A stretch of DNA of 19,827 bases, taken from JACQXM01 sp964569425 (GTDB lineage Bacteria; Planctomycetota; Phycisphaerae; UBA1845). The notes below the pieces were generated by a model. The model saw only the letters and a list, made by a program, of their open reading frames with translations. It was not told where the DNA came from and did no database searches. A program made the translations under genes and the position numbers. Every line of letters starts with the position of its first letter. Positions within the stretch are counted from its first letter, which is position 1. Positions 8,481-17,010 of the stretch are shown piece after piece. The stretch spans positions 1 through 19,827 of the forward strand of contig CAZMVD010000073.1 of assembly GCA_964569425.1 (NCBI GenBank), in the 5' to 3' direction.

Positions 8481-9241
8481 GACGCCACCTCCTGGGCGAA
8501 GCGCTCGTCGATCCAGCCGTAGCCCTCGTCTTCGAGTTTCAGCGCCAGTTCCTTGCCGCCCGATTTCACGATCCACCCATCGACCAGCACGTGCACGTGG
8601 TCCGGAACGATGTAATTCAACAGCCGCTGGTAATGCGTGATCACCAGCATCGCCCGCTTCGGACCGCGCAGCTTATTCACCCCGGCCGCCACCACTCGCA
8701 GCGCGTCGATGTCCAGACCGGAATCGGTCTCGTCCAGCACCGCCAACCGCGGCTCCAGCACCGCCATCTGGAAGATTTCGTTGCGTTTCTTCTCGCCGCC
8801 GGAGAACCCCTCGTTGACGTTGCGCTGAAGAAAACGCTCATCAATATCCACCAGCTTGGCCCGTTCCCGGATGTATTCCAGGAAATCCACCGCGTCGAGT
8901 TCCTCCTGCCCGCGGTGCTTGCGCACCGCGTTGAGCGCGGCGCGCAGAAAGTAGTTGGTGGTCACGCCGGGAATCTCCACCGGATACTGGAACGCCAGGA
9001 ACACGCCCTCGCGGGCGCGCTCATCCGGGTCCATCTCCAGCAGATTCCTGCCGTCGTACAGCACTTCGCCCTCCGTCACCTCAAACGACTCGCGCCCCGC
9101 CAACACCTGGGCCAGCGTGCTCTTCCCCGAGCCGTTGGGCCCCATGATGGAATGCACTTCCCCGGCCTGGATCGTCAGATCGACGCCCCTGAGAATCTCG
9201 CGGCCCTCTACCTTGGCGTGTAAATTTCGAATCTCGAGCAT
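8477..9241 (-). CDS. sufC: SufC, ABC-type ATPase of the SUF complex
   Basis: A 254-residue ATPase that drives the conformational cycle of SufBC2D. Walker A is GPNGSGKS (34-41), the Q-loop Gln85 lies in FLAFQYP, the ABC signature is FSGGEKKR (146-153), Walker B is LAVLDETD (166-173) followed by SGLDID, and the switch His203 is in ITHYQRL. These are all canonical for SufC. I chose ATG at 9241 because AGGAG stands six bases ahead and homologues start MLEI; ten further in-frame codons upstream are unlikely. It follows sufB after a 220-base spacer, the longest within the suf block, and overlaps sufD by four bases. Confidence 0.96.
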   Translation of the reverse strand: MLEIRNLHAKVEGREILRGVDLTIQAGEVHSIMGPNGSGKSTLAQVLAGRESFEVTEGEVLYDGRNLLEMDPDERAREGVFLAFQYPVEIPGVTTNYFLRAALNAVRKHRGQEELDAVDFLEYIRERAKLVDIDERFLQRNVNEGFSGGEKKRNEIFQMAVLEPRLAVLDETDSGLDIDALRVVAAGVNKLRGPKRAMLVITHYQRLLNYIVPDHVHVLVDGWIVKSGGKELALKLEDEGYGWIDERFAQEVAS

Positions 9242-9352
9242 GTCACTCCTCACCTTGAGTTTACAAATCAATCAGGTTTCCAATACCGATTCCCAGATTA
9301 TCGCGGCCTAATCGTCACGATTGCGCTTCAAGCCTGTCGACCACACATCGCC

Positions 9353-9384
9353 GCTTCGTGCCTGCGTGGCTTCGTGCCTGCGTG
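9353..9384. repeat. Perfect 16-bp tandem duplication between sufB and sufC
   Basis: GCTTCGTGCCTGCGTG occurs twice head to tail (9353-9368 and 9369-9384) in the 220-base spacer between sufB and sufC. The same spacer carries a short dyad AATCGT-C-ACGATT at 9310-9322 closer to sufC. No open frame in the spacer looks coding, and I see no convincing promoter or rho-independent terminator in it. Confidence 0.9.
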
Positions 9385-9461
9385 CCTCTTGTTCATTTGC
9401 CAATCTTGACTCACCTTTCGCCATTCCCTGTCGCAGGGCGCCCCGGCTGTACCGAACGCCA

Positions 9462-10903
<1,442 letters not shown>

Positions 10904-10907
<4 letters not shown>

Positions 10908-11401
10908 GCTTTCCCTTTCGTGATCGTGGCCGCCCGGCCCGACGCGCCGTTGCCCCCGATCGAACTTCCCATTTCCAAAGGCACAAAATTGAATGCCACC
11001 TGCGCCAGCGAATACCGCCCCAGAAGCTGCCGCAACGTGTGGTGCACCAATTGCACCGGACCCTTGATCCGACAGGTATCCTCCAGGTCGCACTGATGCT
11101 CGTCCGGGCGGTCCTGTTCGTGACAGCACCACGTCAGCCGACGCGGACCGTCCACCACATCCAGGATATCCGCTAGGCTGATTTCCTCGGCGCTTCGTGC
11201 CAACTGGTATCCGCCCCGCGCTCCACTCGTCGATTGCACCAACCCTTGCTGCACAAGACGATGCAGAATGTTCGCCAGCATCCGCGCCGGAACGTGGGTC
11301 CTCCGCGCAATCTCCGCGGTGCTTAGTACCTCCGGCGCGCGACAGGCCAGCTCAGCCATCGCCACCAACGCATAGTCCGCTTTCCGCGTGAGCGAAATCA
11401 C
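10904..11401 (-). CDS. Rrf2-family transcriptional regulator of the suf operon (IscR/SufR-like)
   Basis: A winged-helix Rrf2 protein of about 165 residues. It opens ISLTRKADYALVAMAEL, then STAEIARRTHVPARMLANIL (recognition region) and SGARGGYQLARS (wing), ending with a helix that carries Cys at 92, 93, 104 and 110 (numbering from the GTG). Three of these are placed as in IscR-type cluster ligands, so a [2Fe-2S] sensor is likely. No ATG is available: candidates are TTG 11410, GTG 11407 and GTG 11401. I prefer GTG 11401, because homologues start one residue before ISLTRKADYAL and a GGGGG lies 9 bases upstream. Being first in the operon with an ATGA link to sufB, it probably represses itself and the suf genes when clusters are plentiful (inference). 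Confidence 0.93.
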
Positions 11402-11445
11402 AGGCACCAACCCCCGATGCGCCGGTCACTCAACCGACGGGCATT

Positions 11446-11474
11446 CATATATCACCATTTCGATGATATTTCAA
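11446..11474 (-). promoter_or_regulatory. Predicted sigma70-like promoter of the regulator-suf operon
   Basis: On the minus strand TTGAAA (11469-11474) is followed after exactly 17 bases by TATATG (11446-11451). The start of transcription would be near 11439, giving a leader of about 38 bases before GTG 11401. It lies in a markedly AT-rich patch of otherwise GC-rich DNA. Confidence 0.6.
11449..11469. promoter_or_regulatory. Candidate operator dyad between -35 and -10 of the suf promoter
   Basis: A 21-base imperfect palindrome with perfect six-base arms ATATCA (11449-11454) and TGATAT (11464-11469), plus a matching C/G pair two bases inside each arm. It fills the promoter spacer and touches both hexamers, a position where a bound dimer would block RNA polymerase. 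The adjacent Rrf2 protein is the obvious candidate binder; this is inference. Confidence 0.5.
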
Positions 11475-11497
11475 GGAGGTCGATTTGTCGACCAAAC

Positions 11498-11542
11498 GTC
11501 AATAGTAATTCCGATTGACAATAAATTACCTTGCAGCTGCAA
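11498..11542. promoter_or_regulatory. Further dyads upstream of the suf promoter
   Basis: Two more symmetrical elements lie upstream of the promoter. GTCAAT and ATTGAC form perfect arms of a 22-base inverted repeat with a 10-base centre (11498-11519). TTGCAGCTGCAA is a perfect 12-base palindrome (11531-11542). Neither has the GC stem plus T-run expected of a terminator for the glutaredoxin gene, so protein binding sites are more likely. Confidence 0.4.
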
Positions 11543-11573
11543 TTTGTCGCAGTTAGATTCCGCTCTGCAGTGA

Positions 11574-11819
11574 TCAGTGGCCGCTCAATACGCCGCGGAG
11601 TCGGCGTTCGTCTACTCGATGCCGGAAGATCTCCTTTCCGTTGAGGTGAACCACCGGAATGTCGTTTCGATAGGCCGAAAACCATGCGTCGTGACCGGGT
11701 GCGGAAATGTCCACGCAGTCAAGCTCAAAGGGCGTTGTCGCGCGCACGCGCTCAATCACGAACAAGGCCGCGCGGCACAGTTCGCAATCGGGCTTGGTGA
11801 AAAACGTCACGCGGTTCAT
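11574..11819 (-). CDS. Small glutaredoxin-like protein (DUF836 type)
   Basis: An 81-residue thioredoxin-fold protein. The redox motif CELC is at residues 12-15 after the first strand (RVTFFTKPD), and the cis-proline is Pro55 in IPVVHLNGKE, followed by FRHRVDERRL. This short layout matches the glutaredoxin-like DUF836 family rather than classical glutathione-binding glutaredoxins. It probably reduces disulfides in the cytoplasm; its target is unknown. Its ATG overlaps the alcohol dehydrogenase stop by ATGA (11816-11819), so the two are co-translated. It lies directly upstream of the suf promoter region, on the same strand, which hints at a shared redox theme. Confidence 0.85.
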   Translation of the reverse strand: MNRVTFFTKPDCELCRAALFVIERVRATTPFELDCVDISAPGHDAWFSAYRNDIPVVHLNGKEIFRHRVDERRLRGVLSGH

Positions 11820-12922
11820 GGTTCCGGAACAATCAGCGCCTTGACGGCGCGCGCCGCGGCCACTTCATCGACGGCTTCGTTGGCGCGCGACAACGGATAG
11901 CGCTTCAGACGCATCGTCGACCACAGCGCGGCGCCGCGCGGCGTGCGCAGCATTTCCACCGCGCGATGAAAGTGCGCGTAGTCCGAACCCCAGCAGCCGC
12001 GAATGTCGAGGTGCTTCTTGTTGATATCCCGGTGCGGGTTCAGCGCCGTATCGCCGTGGTCGGTGTACTGCCCCACGATGACCACGCGCCCCGCGTCGCG
12101 CGTGCAGCGCAGCGCCTGAGTGACAGCCTGTGGCACCCCGGTGCATTCAATGGTCACATCCGCCCCGCGGCCGTGCGTCTTTGCGCGCACCCATTCGCAT
12201 CGCTCATCTTCGGCACAGGTCCGGAAATCGAGAACCTGCGCCGCGCCCATGTGCACGGCCTGGTCCAGCCGTTCTTGCGGTGCGCCGATGCACAGCACCT
12301 GCCCGGCGCCACGCAGCACGCTGAACGCGATCGTCGACAACCCCACCGGCCCGCTGCCCAGCACCAGCACCGTGTCCGCAAACCCGATGTCGGCGCGCTC
12401 CACGGCATGCAGCGCCGTGGGCAGCGAACAACCGCCGGCCATGTACAATTCGCTGGGCACGCCGTCCATGCGAATGCAGCGCACACCCGGTTTCAGATGA
12501 ACGTACTGCGCCCAGCCGCCGGTGAGTCCGTCGGCAAGCCCATAGGTAATGCCGTACACCTTGCGCTGCGGGCAGCGCGTCGACGCCTTGGCCACCAGGC
12601 AGTACCAGCACTGGTGACAGGTGCGGTGCACGTCGAGAAAGGTCACGCGATCGCCTTCGGCCAGCGGGCGTCCCTCGATGTCGCGCATGGTACCGCGCAG
12701 CTTCTCGATGGCGCCGACGGACACGTGGCCGGGGATGATCGGGTAGGGCACCCCGGCGAGTCGCCCCTCGCGCAAATGCACGTCGGTGCCGCACACCTCA
12801 CTGAGTTCCACTTTGAGTAGCGCGGAGTCCGGCTCCAGCTCCGGCACAGGCACCTCGCGCAGCACTACCGCCTGCTGCGGTCCGGGCATGAGGGCCACAA
12901 GCGTTTGGGCAGGTGACGACAT
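11816..12922 (-). CDS. Zinc-dependent alcohol dehydrogenase (MDR superfamily)
   Basis: A 368-residue NAD(P)-dependent medium-chain dehydrogenase. Catalytic zinc ligands appear as Cys44 (CGTDVH) and His66 (PGHVSVG); the structural zinc site is Cys102, 105, 108 and 117. The nucleotide-binding motif is VLVLGSGPVGLSTIA (185-199). The glutamate that usually follows His66 (GHE) is Val67 here, and the last structural cysteine is one residue further away than in horse-type enzymes. The closing IRGCWGSDYAHFHRAVEML stretch resembles threonine/sorbitol-type members, but the substrate cannot be named. Start ATG 12922 has no clear ribosome binding site; a weak TGGAAC/17/TTACAC pair lies just upstream, so the transcript may have a very short leader. 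Confidence 0.9.
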   Translation of the reverse strand: MSSPAQTLVALMPGPQQAVVLREVPVPELEPDSALLKVELSEVCGTDVHLREGRLAGVPYPIIPGHVSVGAIEKLRGTMRDIEGRPLAEGDRVTFLDVHRTCHQCWYCLVAKASTRCPQRKVYGITYGLADGLTGGWAQYVHLKPGVRCIRMDGVPSELYMAGGCSLPTALHAVERADIGFADTVLVLGSGPVGLSTIAFSVLRGAGQVLCIGAPQERLDQAVHMGAAQVLDFRTCAEDERCEWVRAKTHGRGADVTIECTGVPQAVTQALRCTRDAGRVVIVGQYTDHGDTALNPHRDINKKHLDIRGCWGSDYAHFHRAVEMLRTPRGAALWSTMRLKRYPLSRANEAVDEVAAARAVKALIVPEP

Positions 12923-13167
12923 TCGGATCAGTGTAACAGAACCCGGGGTTGGTGTTCCAGCGACCGTATCAGCGCAATTCGGCGAGAACCTGCGATTGGG
13001 TGCCCAACCCCTTTCGCGCGGGTCAAATCAGCGCAAGGCTGCTGCAATGCCGATCGCCGGAAAACCAAGAAACATGAAGCGATGCGCAATGGGTGATCCG
13101 CGGACGAGCGTGTGAACGGTTCAGATGAAACAGGTACGCGAATTGGACAAGACTGGCCACGTCGAAT
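12923..13167. other. Intergenic region upstream of the alcohol dehydrogenase
   Basis: No gene is supported here. It contains a short dyad TTGGG-TG-CCCAA near 12996-13007 and the weak promoter-like pair noted for the dehydrogenase. Together with the adjoining terminator it separates two same-strand transcripts. Confidence 0.5.
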
Positions 13168-13211
13168 GAAAAAGAACGCCGCCGGCGCGATTCGAAAACC
13201 ACGCCGGCGGC
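13168..13211 (-). terminator. Rho-independent terminator of the secreted YRP-repeat protein
   Basis: On the minus strand a perfect 10-bp stem GCCGCCGGCG/CGCCGGCGGC (13202-13211 with 13178-13187) with a 14-base loop is followed within a few bases by a run of five T (13169-13173). It lies 24 bases after the stop codon of the gene at 13235-13720 and insulates it from the dehydrogenase operon. Confidence 0.85.
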
Positions 13212-13234
13212 ACGGTCGTCAACAGACGCCCTTG

Positions 13235-13720
13235 TTAGCGGTTGTAGTAGAAGGAAAACCCTCCGCCATGATGTCCACCCGCTACGCCCACACCCCAACT
13301 GCTGTGCCCGTGGCCGCGATAATACGGAGCCGCGTAGGGACGATAGTACGGAGTCGCATGGGCGCGATAGTACGGCCGAGCCACATAATGCGGACGATAG
13401 TACGGCCGGGCCACCGGCCCATTGTACACCGGACGCGGCGCGCAATATGGCCGTGCGTAGATCGGACGGACCACCGTCACCGGAGGCTGCACAACAACCG
13501 TTTCCTGGTACGCAGGTTGCACGTAGCTCGGCTGGGCGTAAGTCACGGTCATCGAGCGCGTTACGTATGGCGTACCGTAGTCGATGTACGCGGGTTGCTG
13601 CTGGTACGCACGAGCGTAGAAGACCGGCGGCTCTGCCTGCGCACGACTACCCGACGCGAGTGCCGCCCCAACACCGACCACTCCCACCACCGCCGTTCGG
13701 TTCCAGATCTTCGCGTTCAT
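13235..13720 (-). CDS. Secreted Tyr/Arg/Pro-rich repeat protein of unknown function
   Basis: A 161-residue protein with a signal peptide: MNAKIWNR, a hydrophobic Val/Gly/Ala core, and a cleavage site after AQA (residues 27-29). The mature part is low complexity: Gln/Pro/Tyr-rich up to residue 80, then repeats of the form APYYR/RPYYR at about 105, 115, 124 and 132, and a Gly/His tail ending FSFYYNR. There is one cysteine (Cys93). I chose ATG 13720 because AAGGGAGG precedes it and the signal peptide starts there; the longer frame to 13843 lacks both. Similar YRP-rich exported proteins are common in Planctomycetota, with no known role. The repeated Tyr-Arg pattern could favour surface or polyanion binding, but that is speculation. 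Confidence 0.8.
   Translation of the reverse strand: MNAKIWNRTAVVGVVGVGAALASGSRAQAEPPVFYARAYQQQPAYIDYGTPYVTRSMTVTYAQPSYVQPAYQETVVVQPPVTVVRPIYARPYCAPRPVYNGPVARPYYRPHYVARPYYRAHATPYYRPYAAPYYRGHGHSSWGVGVAGGHHGGGFSFYYNR
13317..13405. repeat. Degenerate 24-30 bp tandem repeat encoding the PYYR motifs
   Basis: The 11-mer CGATARTACGG recurs at 13317, 13341, 13365 and 13395, spaced 24, 24 and 30 bases. All spacings are whole codons, so copy number can change without breaking the frame. Confidence 0.85.
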
Positions 13721-13737
13721 GACAATCCTCCCTTTTC

Positions 13738-13751
13738 TCGGCCATGGCCGA
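13738..13751. promoter_or_regulatory. 14-bp palindrome in the leader of the YRP-repeat gene
   Basis: TCGGCCATGGCCGA is a perfect palindrome centred about 24 bases upstream of the ATG at 13720. It could form a hairpin near the ribosome binding site or bind a dimeric protein; the neighbouring MarR regulator is one candidate. Confidence 0.4.
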
Positions 13752-13830
13752 TCGAACTTTCGTTCCCTCGACCAAGACACGCCGGCGTGAAACCCGTTAG
13801 CCGTCGTCGGCGAATCCCGAGTCGAGGGGA

Positions 13831-13858
13831 TTATTACAAACAACCAGACAGTCGTCCA
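13831..13858 (-). promoter_or_regulatory. Possible promoter of the YRP-repeat gene
   Basis: On the minus strand TGGACG (13853-13858) and TAATAA (13831-13836) are separated by 16 bases, about 110 bases upstream of the start codon and just after the MarR stop. The match to consensus is moderate; read-through from the MarR gene is also possible. Confidence 0.35.
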
Positions 13859-13888
13859 TCACGAATAGTTAGCAAGCGATAAATAATT

Positions 13889-14353
13889 TTACTGAGCGGG
13901 GACGAGCTTCTTCTCGAAGGCCGTCCGGATTTGAGACAACATGCGCATGAAGTCCAAGCGATCGCTTGGGTCGAGGACCGATAATGCCTCGTACATGGTC
14001 TTTGTGCGGGCGTTTCGATAGGCATCGTGAGCCTTCCGCCCGGCGGGCGTCATGGATAGGTCGATGCAGCGACGGTCACTGGGGTTGATACAACATGTAA
14101 TGTAGCCTTTTCCACCGTTCTCCTCCAACGAGCGGACGATACGGGACATTTGCGCAGGAACCACGCCAATCCGTCGTTGGATTTCGCCCACTGTCATGGA
14201 ACCCTCACGGGCTATCACGTCCAGGGCCACGAATTCCGCCTCCGAAAGGTCTTCCGGATTGGCGGCTCGACGGGACCGTGCCGCGGCCAGCAGTTGATAC
14301 AACTCGAAGATCTCCGCGGCCATGCGGTCAAGAGTTTGTTGCGAGTCAGGCAC
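13889..14353 (-). CDS. MarR-family winged-helix transcriptional regulator
   Basis: A 154-residue DNA-binding protein. The helix-turn-helix is MTVGEIQRRIGVVPAQMSRIVRSLEE (cut here at residues 53-78), followed by the wing with ITCCINPSDRRCIDL, which holds the DRR signature of MarR proteins, and then MTPAGRKAHDAY leading to the C-terminal dimer helices. I chose GTG 14353 because GGAGAGG lies seven bases upstream; extending to 14401 adds 16 Arg/Trp-rich residues with no ribosome binding site. Unusually, three cysteines (87, 88 and 96) sit in the wing, which could make DNA binding redox-sensitive. Ligand and targets are unknown; the adjacent YRP-repeat gene downstream is the nearest candidate. Confidence 0.88.
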   Translation of the reverse strand: MPDSQQTLDRMAAEIFELYQLLAAARSRRAANPEDLSEAEFVALDVIAREGSMTVGEIQRRIGVVPAQMSRIVRSLEENGGKGYITCCINPSDRRCIDLSMTPAGRKAHDAYRNARTKTMYEALSVLDPSDRLDFMRMLSQIRTAFEKKLVPAQ

Positions 14354-14429
14354 TCGGAAACCTCTCCAGGGCCATCTGTTCTCAAGGCCGCGCCAACGCA
14401 CGCCCGGTCGCCAATATTCCCTCTACCGT

Positions 14430-14458
14430 ATTATATCGCAGATGTGAATAGTTTTGAA
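14430..14458 (-). promoter_or_regulatory. Predicted sigma70-like promoter of the MarR gene
   Basis: On the minus strand TTCAAA (14453-14458) is followed after 17 bases by a perfect TATAAT (14430-14435). The transcript would start near 14423, about 70 bases ahead of GTG 14353. The surrounding 14402-14523 stretch is AT-rich and otherwise empty. Confidence 0.65.
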
Positions 14459-14523
14459 TCGGAAAATTCTTGATTATCCTTCTGCTTTATGTTTTCAACT
14501 TAACGAATATTCCATTTTACTCG

Positions 14524-16428
14524 TCATTCCTCCGCACCGAACCGCTCGGCGACCACTTCCCGAGACTGGTGCAACCATCGTGCGATCACGCGCCGCTCCG
14601 AGTCAGTGAGCCGATCTTGAAATGCCGGCATCTGGGCCGGTTCGCGGCCCTGACGCCGGTAGCAGGATTCGTCGCCGGGATCGGCGATCATCCGCTCCAG
14701 CCATTCGACTGAGCCGTAGCCAAAGAAATCCGGCGCGCGAAAGGTGCCGGTTCGCGCGCCCTGGTAGCCGTGGCACTCGTTGCACACCGTCGCAAACACG
14801 CGCCGGCCGTGCAGAAGTCGCGGATCGATCGGTGCCACTTTCCTGGCATCATTCGCTTCACGCTGGTCGGCCGCTTCGCCCTCAACTTCCGGCGTATCCG
14901 CCAGCCTTCCAGGGTGGAGCGATTCATCCTCGAGATACAGCGCCACCGCGTCAAAGTCTGTCTCGAGCTGTTGGCGCGCAACATCGTCCGCGGCGCTTTC
15001 ACGCTGCTCGCGCGTCCAGCGCTCCATGCGGGTATGCGCCGGCTCACCGTCCTCTTTTCGCATCCGCCCGAAGAAACGATCGTCCATCGGGTTGCGCAGC
15101 AACGCGCGGATCCACTCGGCCGTAGCGAAACCCGCGAGGTCCGAAGCGGTGGCGGCGTCCAGCGGTTCCCAACCGCGCCCGTCGTGCCCGGCGTAGCGGT
15201 GGCAGGCGGCGCAATGGGCCGCAAACAACCGCGGCCCCTGAATCTGAGGATCACCGTGCAGCAACGAAAGCGGGCCTTCCGGTGGCACGCCCCGCGCATC
15301 GGCCAGTTCGACGGCACGGCGCGCCGCATACTTCGCGTAGCGCCGCGCGGCGGCAAACTCGGCGGCGCGCAGCACGGCCTGTTGCGAAGCGTCCAGCGCC
15401 GCCCCCGCGCGGTGCTGCGCACGAACGGCCGCTACCGCCGCCTCGGAAGGAGGCCGATCCGCATGCCACGATGCGGCACTCAGAATCACAACGCCCGCGC
15501 CGAGCACGCCGCAACCGATCAGCGCCAACCGATGGGCCCGCCGCCGGCCCAACACCCGCGGCGCCAGTGGCAGCAGAACCAGCGCGGCCGCGACCAGCCC
15601 CGGCACCACCACCGAACCCACCACTTCCAGAAAGGGCCCTTCGCAGTATTTGAGCAACTGAAACAGCCACCGCGCCCACCACTCCGGGCGCGCAGGATAA
15701 TCATAGGCCATCGGGTCGGACGGCGCGTCCAACGAAACGCCGTTTGACCACCACTGCACCCACCCGGTCCATGCCGCCAGCGTCAGTATCCATACTGAAC
15801 AAGACGCGAGGGATTGGCCGATCCCCCCGGCCGATGTGCCCTGCCGTTTGCCCGGCAGCGCTGACTCGGGTTCGGCTCCCAGGCAGCGGTCGCGCGCGAC
15901 CCCGCGCCACCAAAGGCAGAGCCATAGCAGCAGCGGCAGGACCACCACGTGCAGCGTATAGAATCGGGTGAGGCTCAACTGCCCGAGCGTGTCACCGCCG
16001 AGCAGCGCACGGCGCAGCGGCTCGCCGACAAACGGCGTACGCCCGAGGATGTTGGTGCGCACCGTAGTGCCCCAAAAACCCCACTGGTCCCACGGCAGCA
16101 CATAACCGGTCAGCGCCGCGCCCAGCGCCAGCGCGAGCAGCGCCAACCCCGCCCACCATTGCCGCCACATCGGCCCGCCGTACTTTCTGCGCCAGAGCAA
16201 GTTCGCCAGGTAGAGCACCAGCAGCACGATGAGCGCATCGGTCGCGGCGCGGTGCAGCCCGCGCACAAACCACCCCGCGGGTGCCTGAGTCTGAATGTGC
16301 CACACACTCGCCCACGCCGCGCCCACCGCCGGCGCATAGACGGTCATCAGCAACACCCCCGTCACCGCTTGAACGGCGAGCGTGGTGACGATGAGAGCAG
16401 GAAGCGGCGTAACCGGTCGATGGCTCAA
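14524..16428 (-). CDS. Cytochrome b / dihaem cytochrome c fusion, missing second b-haem ligands
   Basis: A 634-residue membrane protein of the Rieske/cytochrome b type. Residues 9-176 resemble cytochrome b6: helix B (GWFVRGLHRAATDALIVLLV), helix C (LTGYVLPWDQWGFW) and helix D (LTRFYTLHVVVLPLLLW). Residues 208-321 are the petD-like part, with PEWW (248-251) in the PEWY position. The C-terminal third has two haem c sites, CAACH (406-410) and CNECH (549-553), the latter with a likely Met600 ligand (QMPAF), so that part should lie outside the membrane. His59 and His160 keep one bis-His haem, but the partner positions are Tyr73 and Trp174/Arg175. TTG 16428 was chosen for its AGGA eight bases upstream; TTG 16461 is the alternative. 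No Rieske gene is adjacent. Confidence 0.88.
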   Translation of the reverse strand: MSHRPVTPLPALIVTTLAVQAVTGVLLMTVYAPAVGAAWASVWHIQTQAPAGWFVRGLHRAATDALIVLLVLYLANLLWRRKYGGPMWRQWWAGLALLALALGAALTGYVLPWDQWGFWGTTVRTNILGRTPFVGEPLRRALLGGDTLGQLSLTRFYTLHVVVLPLLLWLCLWWRGVARDRCLGAEPESALPGKRQGTSAGGIGQSLASCSVWILTLAAWTGWVQWWSNGVSLDAPSDPMAYDYPARPEWWARWLFQLLKYCEGPFLEVVGSVVVPGLVAAALVLLPLAPRVLGRRRAHRLALIGCGVLGAGVVILSAASWHADRPPSEAAVAAVRAQHRAGAALDASQQAVLRAAEFAAARRYAKYAARRAVELADARGVPPEGPLSLLHGDPQIQGPRLFAAHCAACHRYAGHDGRGWEPLDAATASDLAGFATAEWIRALLRNPMDDRFFGRMRKEDGEPAHTRMERWTREQRESAADDVARQQLETDFDAVALYLEDESLHPGRLADTPEVEGEAADQREANDARKVAPIDPRLLHGRRVFATVCNECHGYQGARTGTFRAPDFFGYGSVEWLERMIADPGDESCYRRQGREPAQMPAFQDRLTDSERRVIARWLHQSREVVAERFGAEE

Positions 16429-16759
16429 TGAATCAGTCCTCGCGACTCGACCGCGCCGCAAATGAGCGGCACGACTAAGGTGCGTGCAAAGTCTATGGGC
16501 TTGTTCTTTCGTAGAAAACCCCGCATAGCGCGGATTTCAAGGCTGCGAGGACGGGCGCATTTCGAAGACACAACATGAGCCGGAGACAGCCACGCCATGC
16601 CAATTCGAAGCGCAAGGGGGCGTCCTGTTTATGGTGGCGCGGTTGGAGTATTGGCGCCTTGCCGTGCGCCGATAACCGACGACGATTGGAATGGTGAGTG
16701 TGGTTCGGCGGCGCGAGGGTTCGAGGTTGTCTGTACCCCGAAGGGATCTGCGAAGTCAG

Positions 16760-16797
16760 CCGGGGGTGTGGTCCCGTGGGCGGGACCACACCCCCGG
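16760..16797. repeat. Perfect 17-bp inverted repeat with 4-base loop
   Basis: CCGGGGGTGTGGTCCCG (16760-16776) and its exact complement (16781-16797) flank TGGG. There is no T-run on either side, so it is not a classical terminator. Its outer ten bases AGCCGGGGGT (16758-16767) recur inverted as ACCCCCGGCT at 17003-17012. Confidence 0.95.
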
Positions 16798-16817
16798 TTG
16801 TCGACCACCGAAACTGG

Positions 16818-16961
16818 CGACCCTGAAAGGGTCGTCGTCCAGCAGGAGCGGCACGCGAAGCAGGGTTTCGAAGAAGAACTCACGGCCATCGCGCGAAGAC
16901 ATGGCGTGGCGTTCGATCCGCGATTCTTGTTTGCATAGGCACGACGACCCTTTCAGGGTCG
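16818..16961. repeat. Pair of inverted 21-bp hairpin repeats
   Basis: A 21-base unit containing CGACCCT-GAA-AGGGTCG, itself a hairpin, lies at 16818-16838 and again in exact inverted orientation at 16941-16961. The two copies enclose 102 bases. Confidence 0.95.
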
Positions 16962-16981
16962 ATTGCGTGGCGGGAAGGTAA

Positions 16982-17010
16982 CCGGGGGTTGGGCTGCGCT
17001 TAACCCCCGG
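16982..17010. repeat. 9-bp stem hairpin closing the repeat cluster
   Basis: CCGGGGGTT (16982-16990) pairs with AACCCCCGG (17002-17010) around an 11-base loop. It shares the CCGGGGG end with the large hairpin at 16760, in a symmetrical layout about the inner inverted pair. Confidence 0.9.

Noticed and set aside
5975..8522. Long plus-strand frames opposite sufS and sufD
   Set aside because: Shadows of conserved genes; low-complexity His/Arg-rich translations without start signals or motifs.
13317..13405. CRISPR-like spaced repeats
   Set aside because: The repeats are short, degenerate and in frame within a gene encoding PYYR motifs.
16597..16938. 113-codon plus frame across the hairpin region as a real gene
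   Set aside because: Most of it is translated palindromic repeat; only the last 30 or so residues look protein-like, so I list that piece as a possible remnant.
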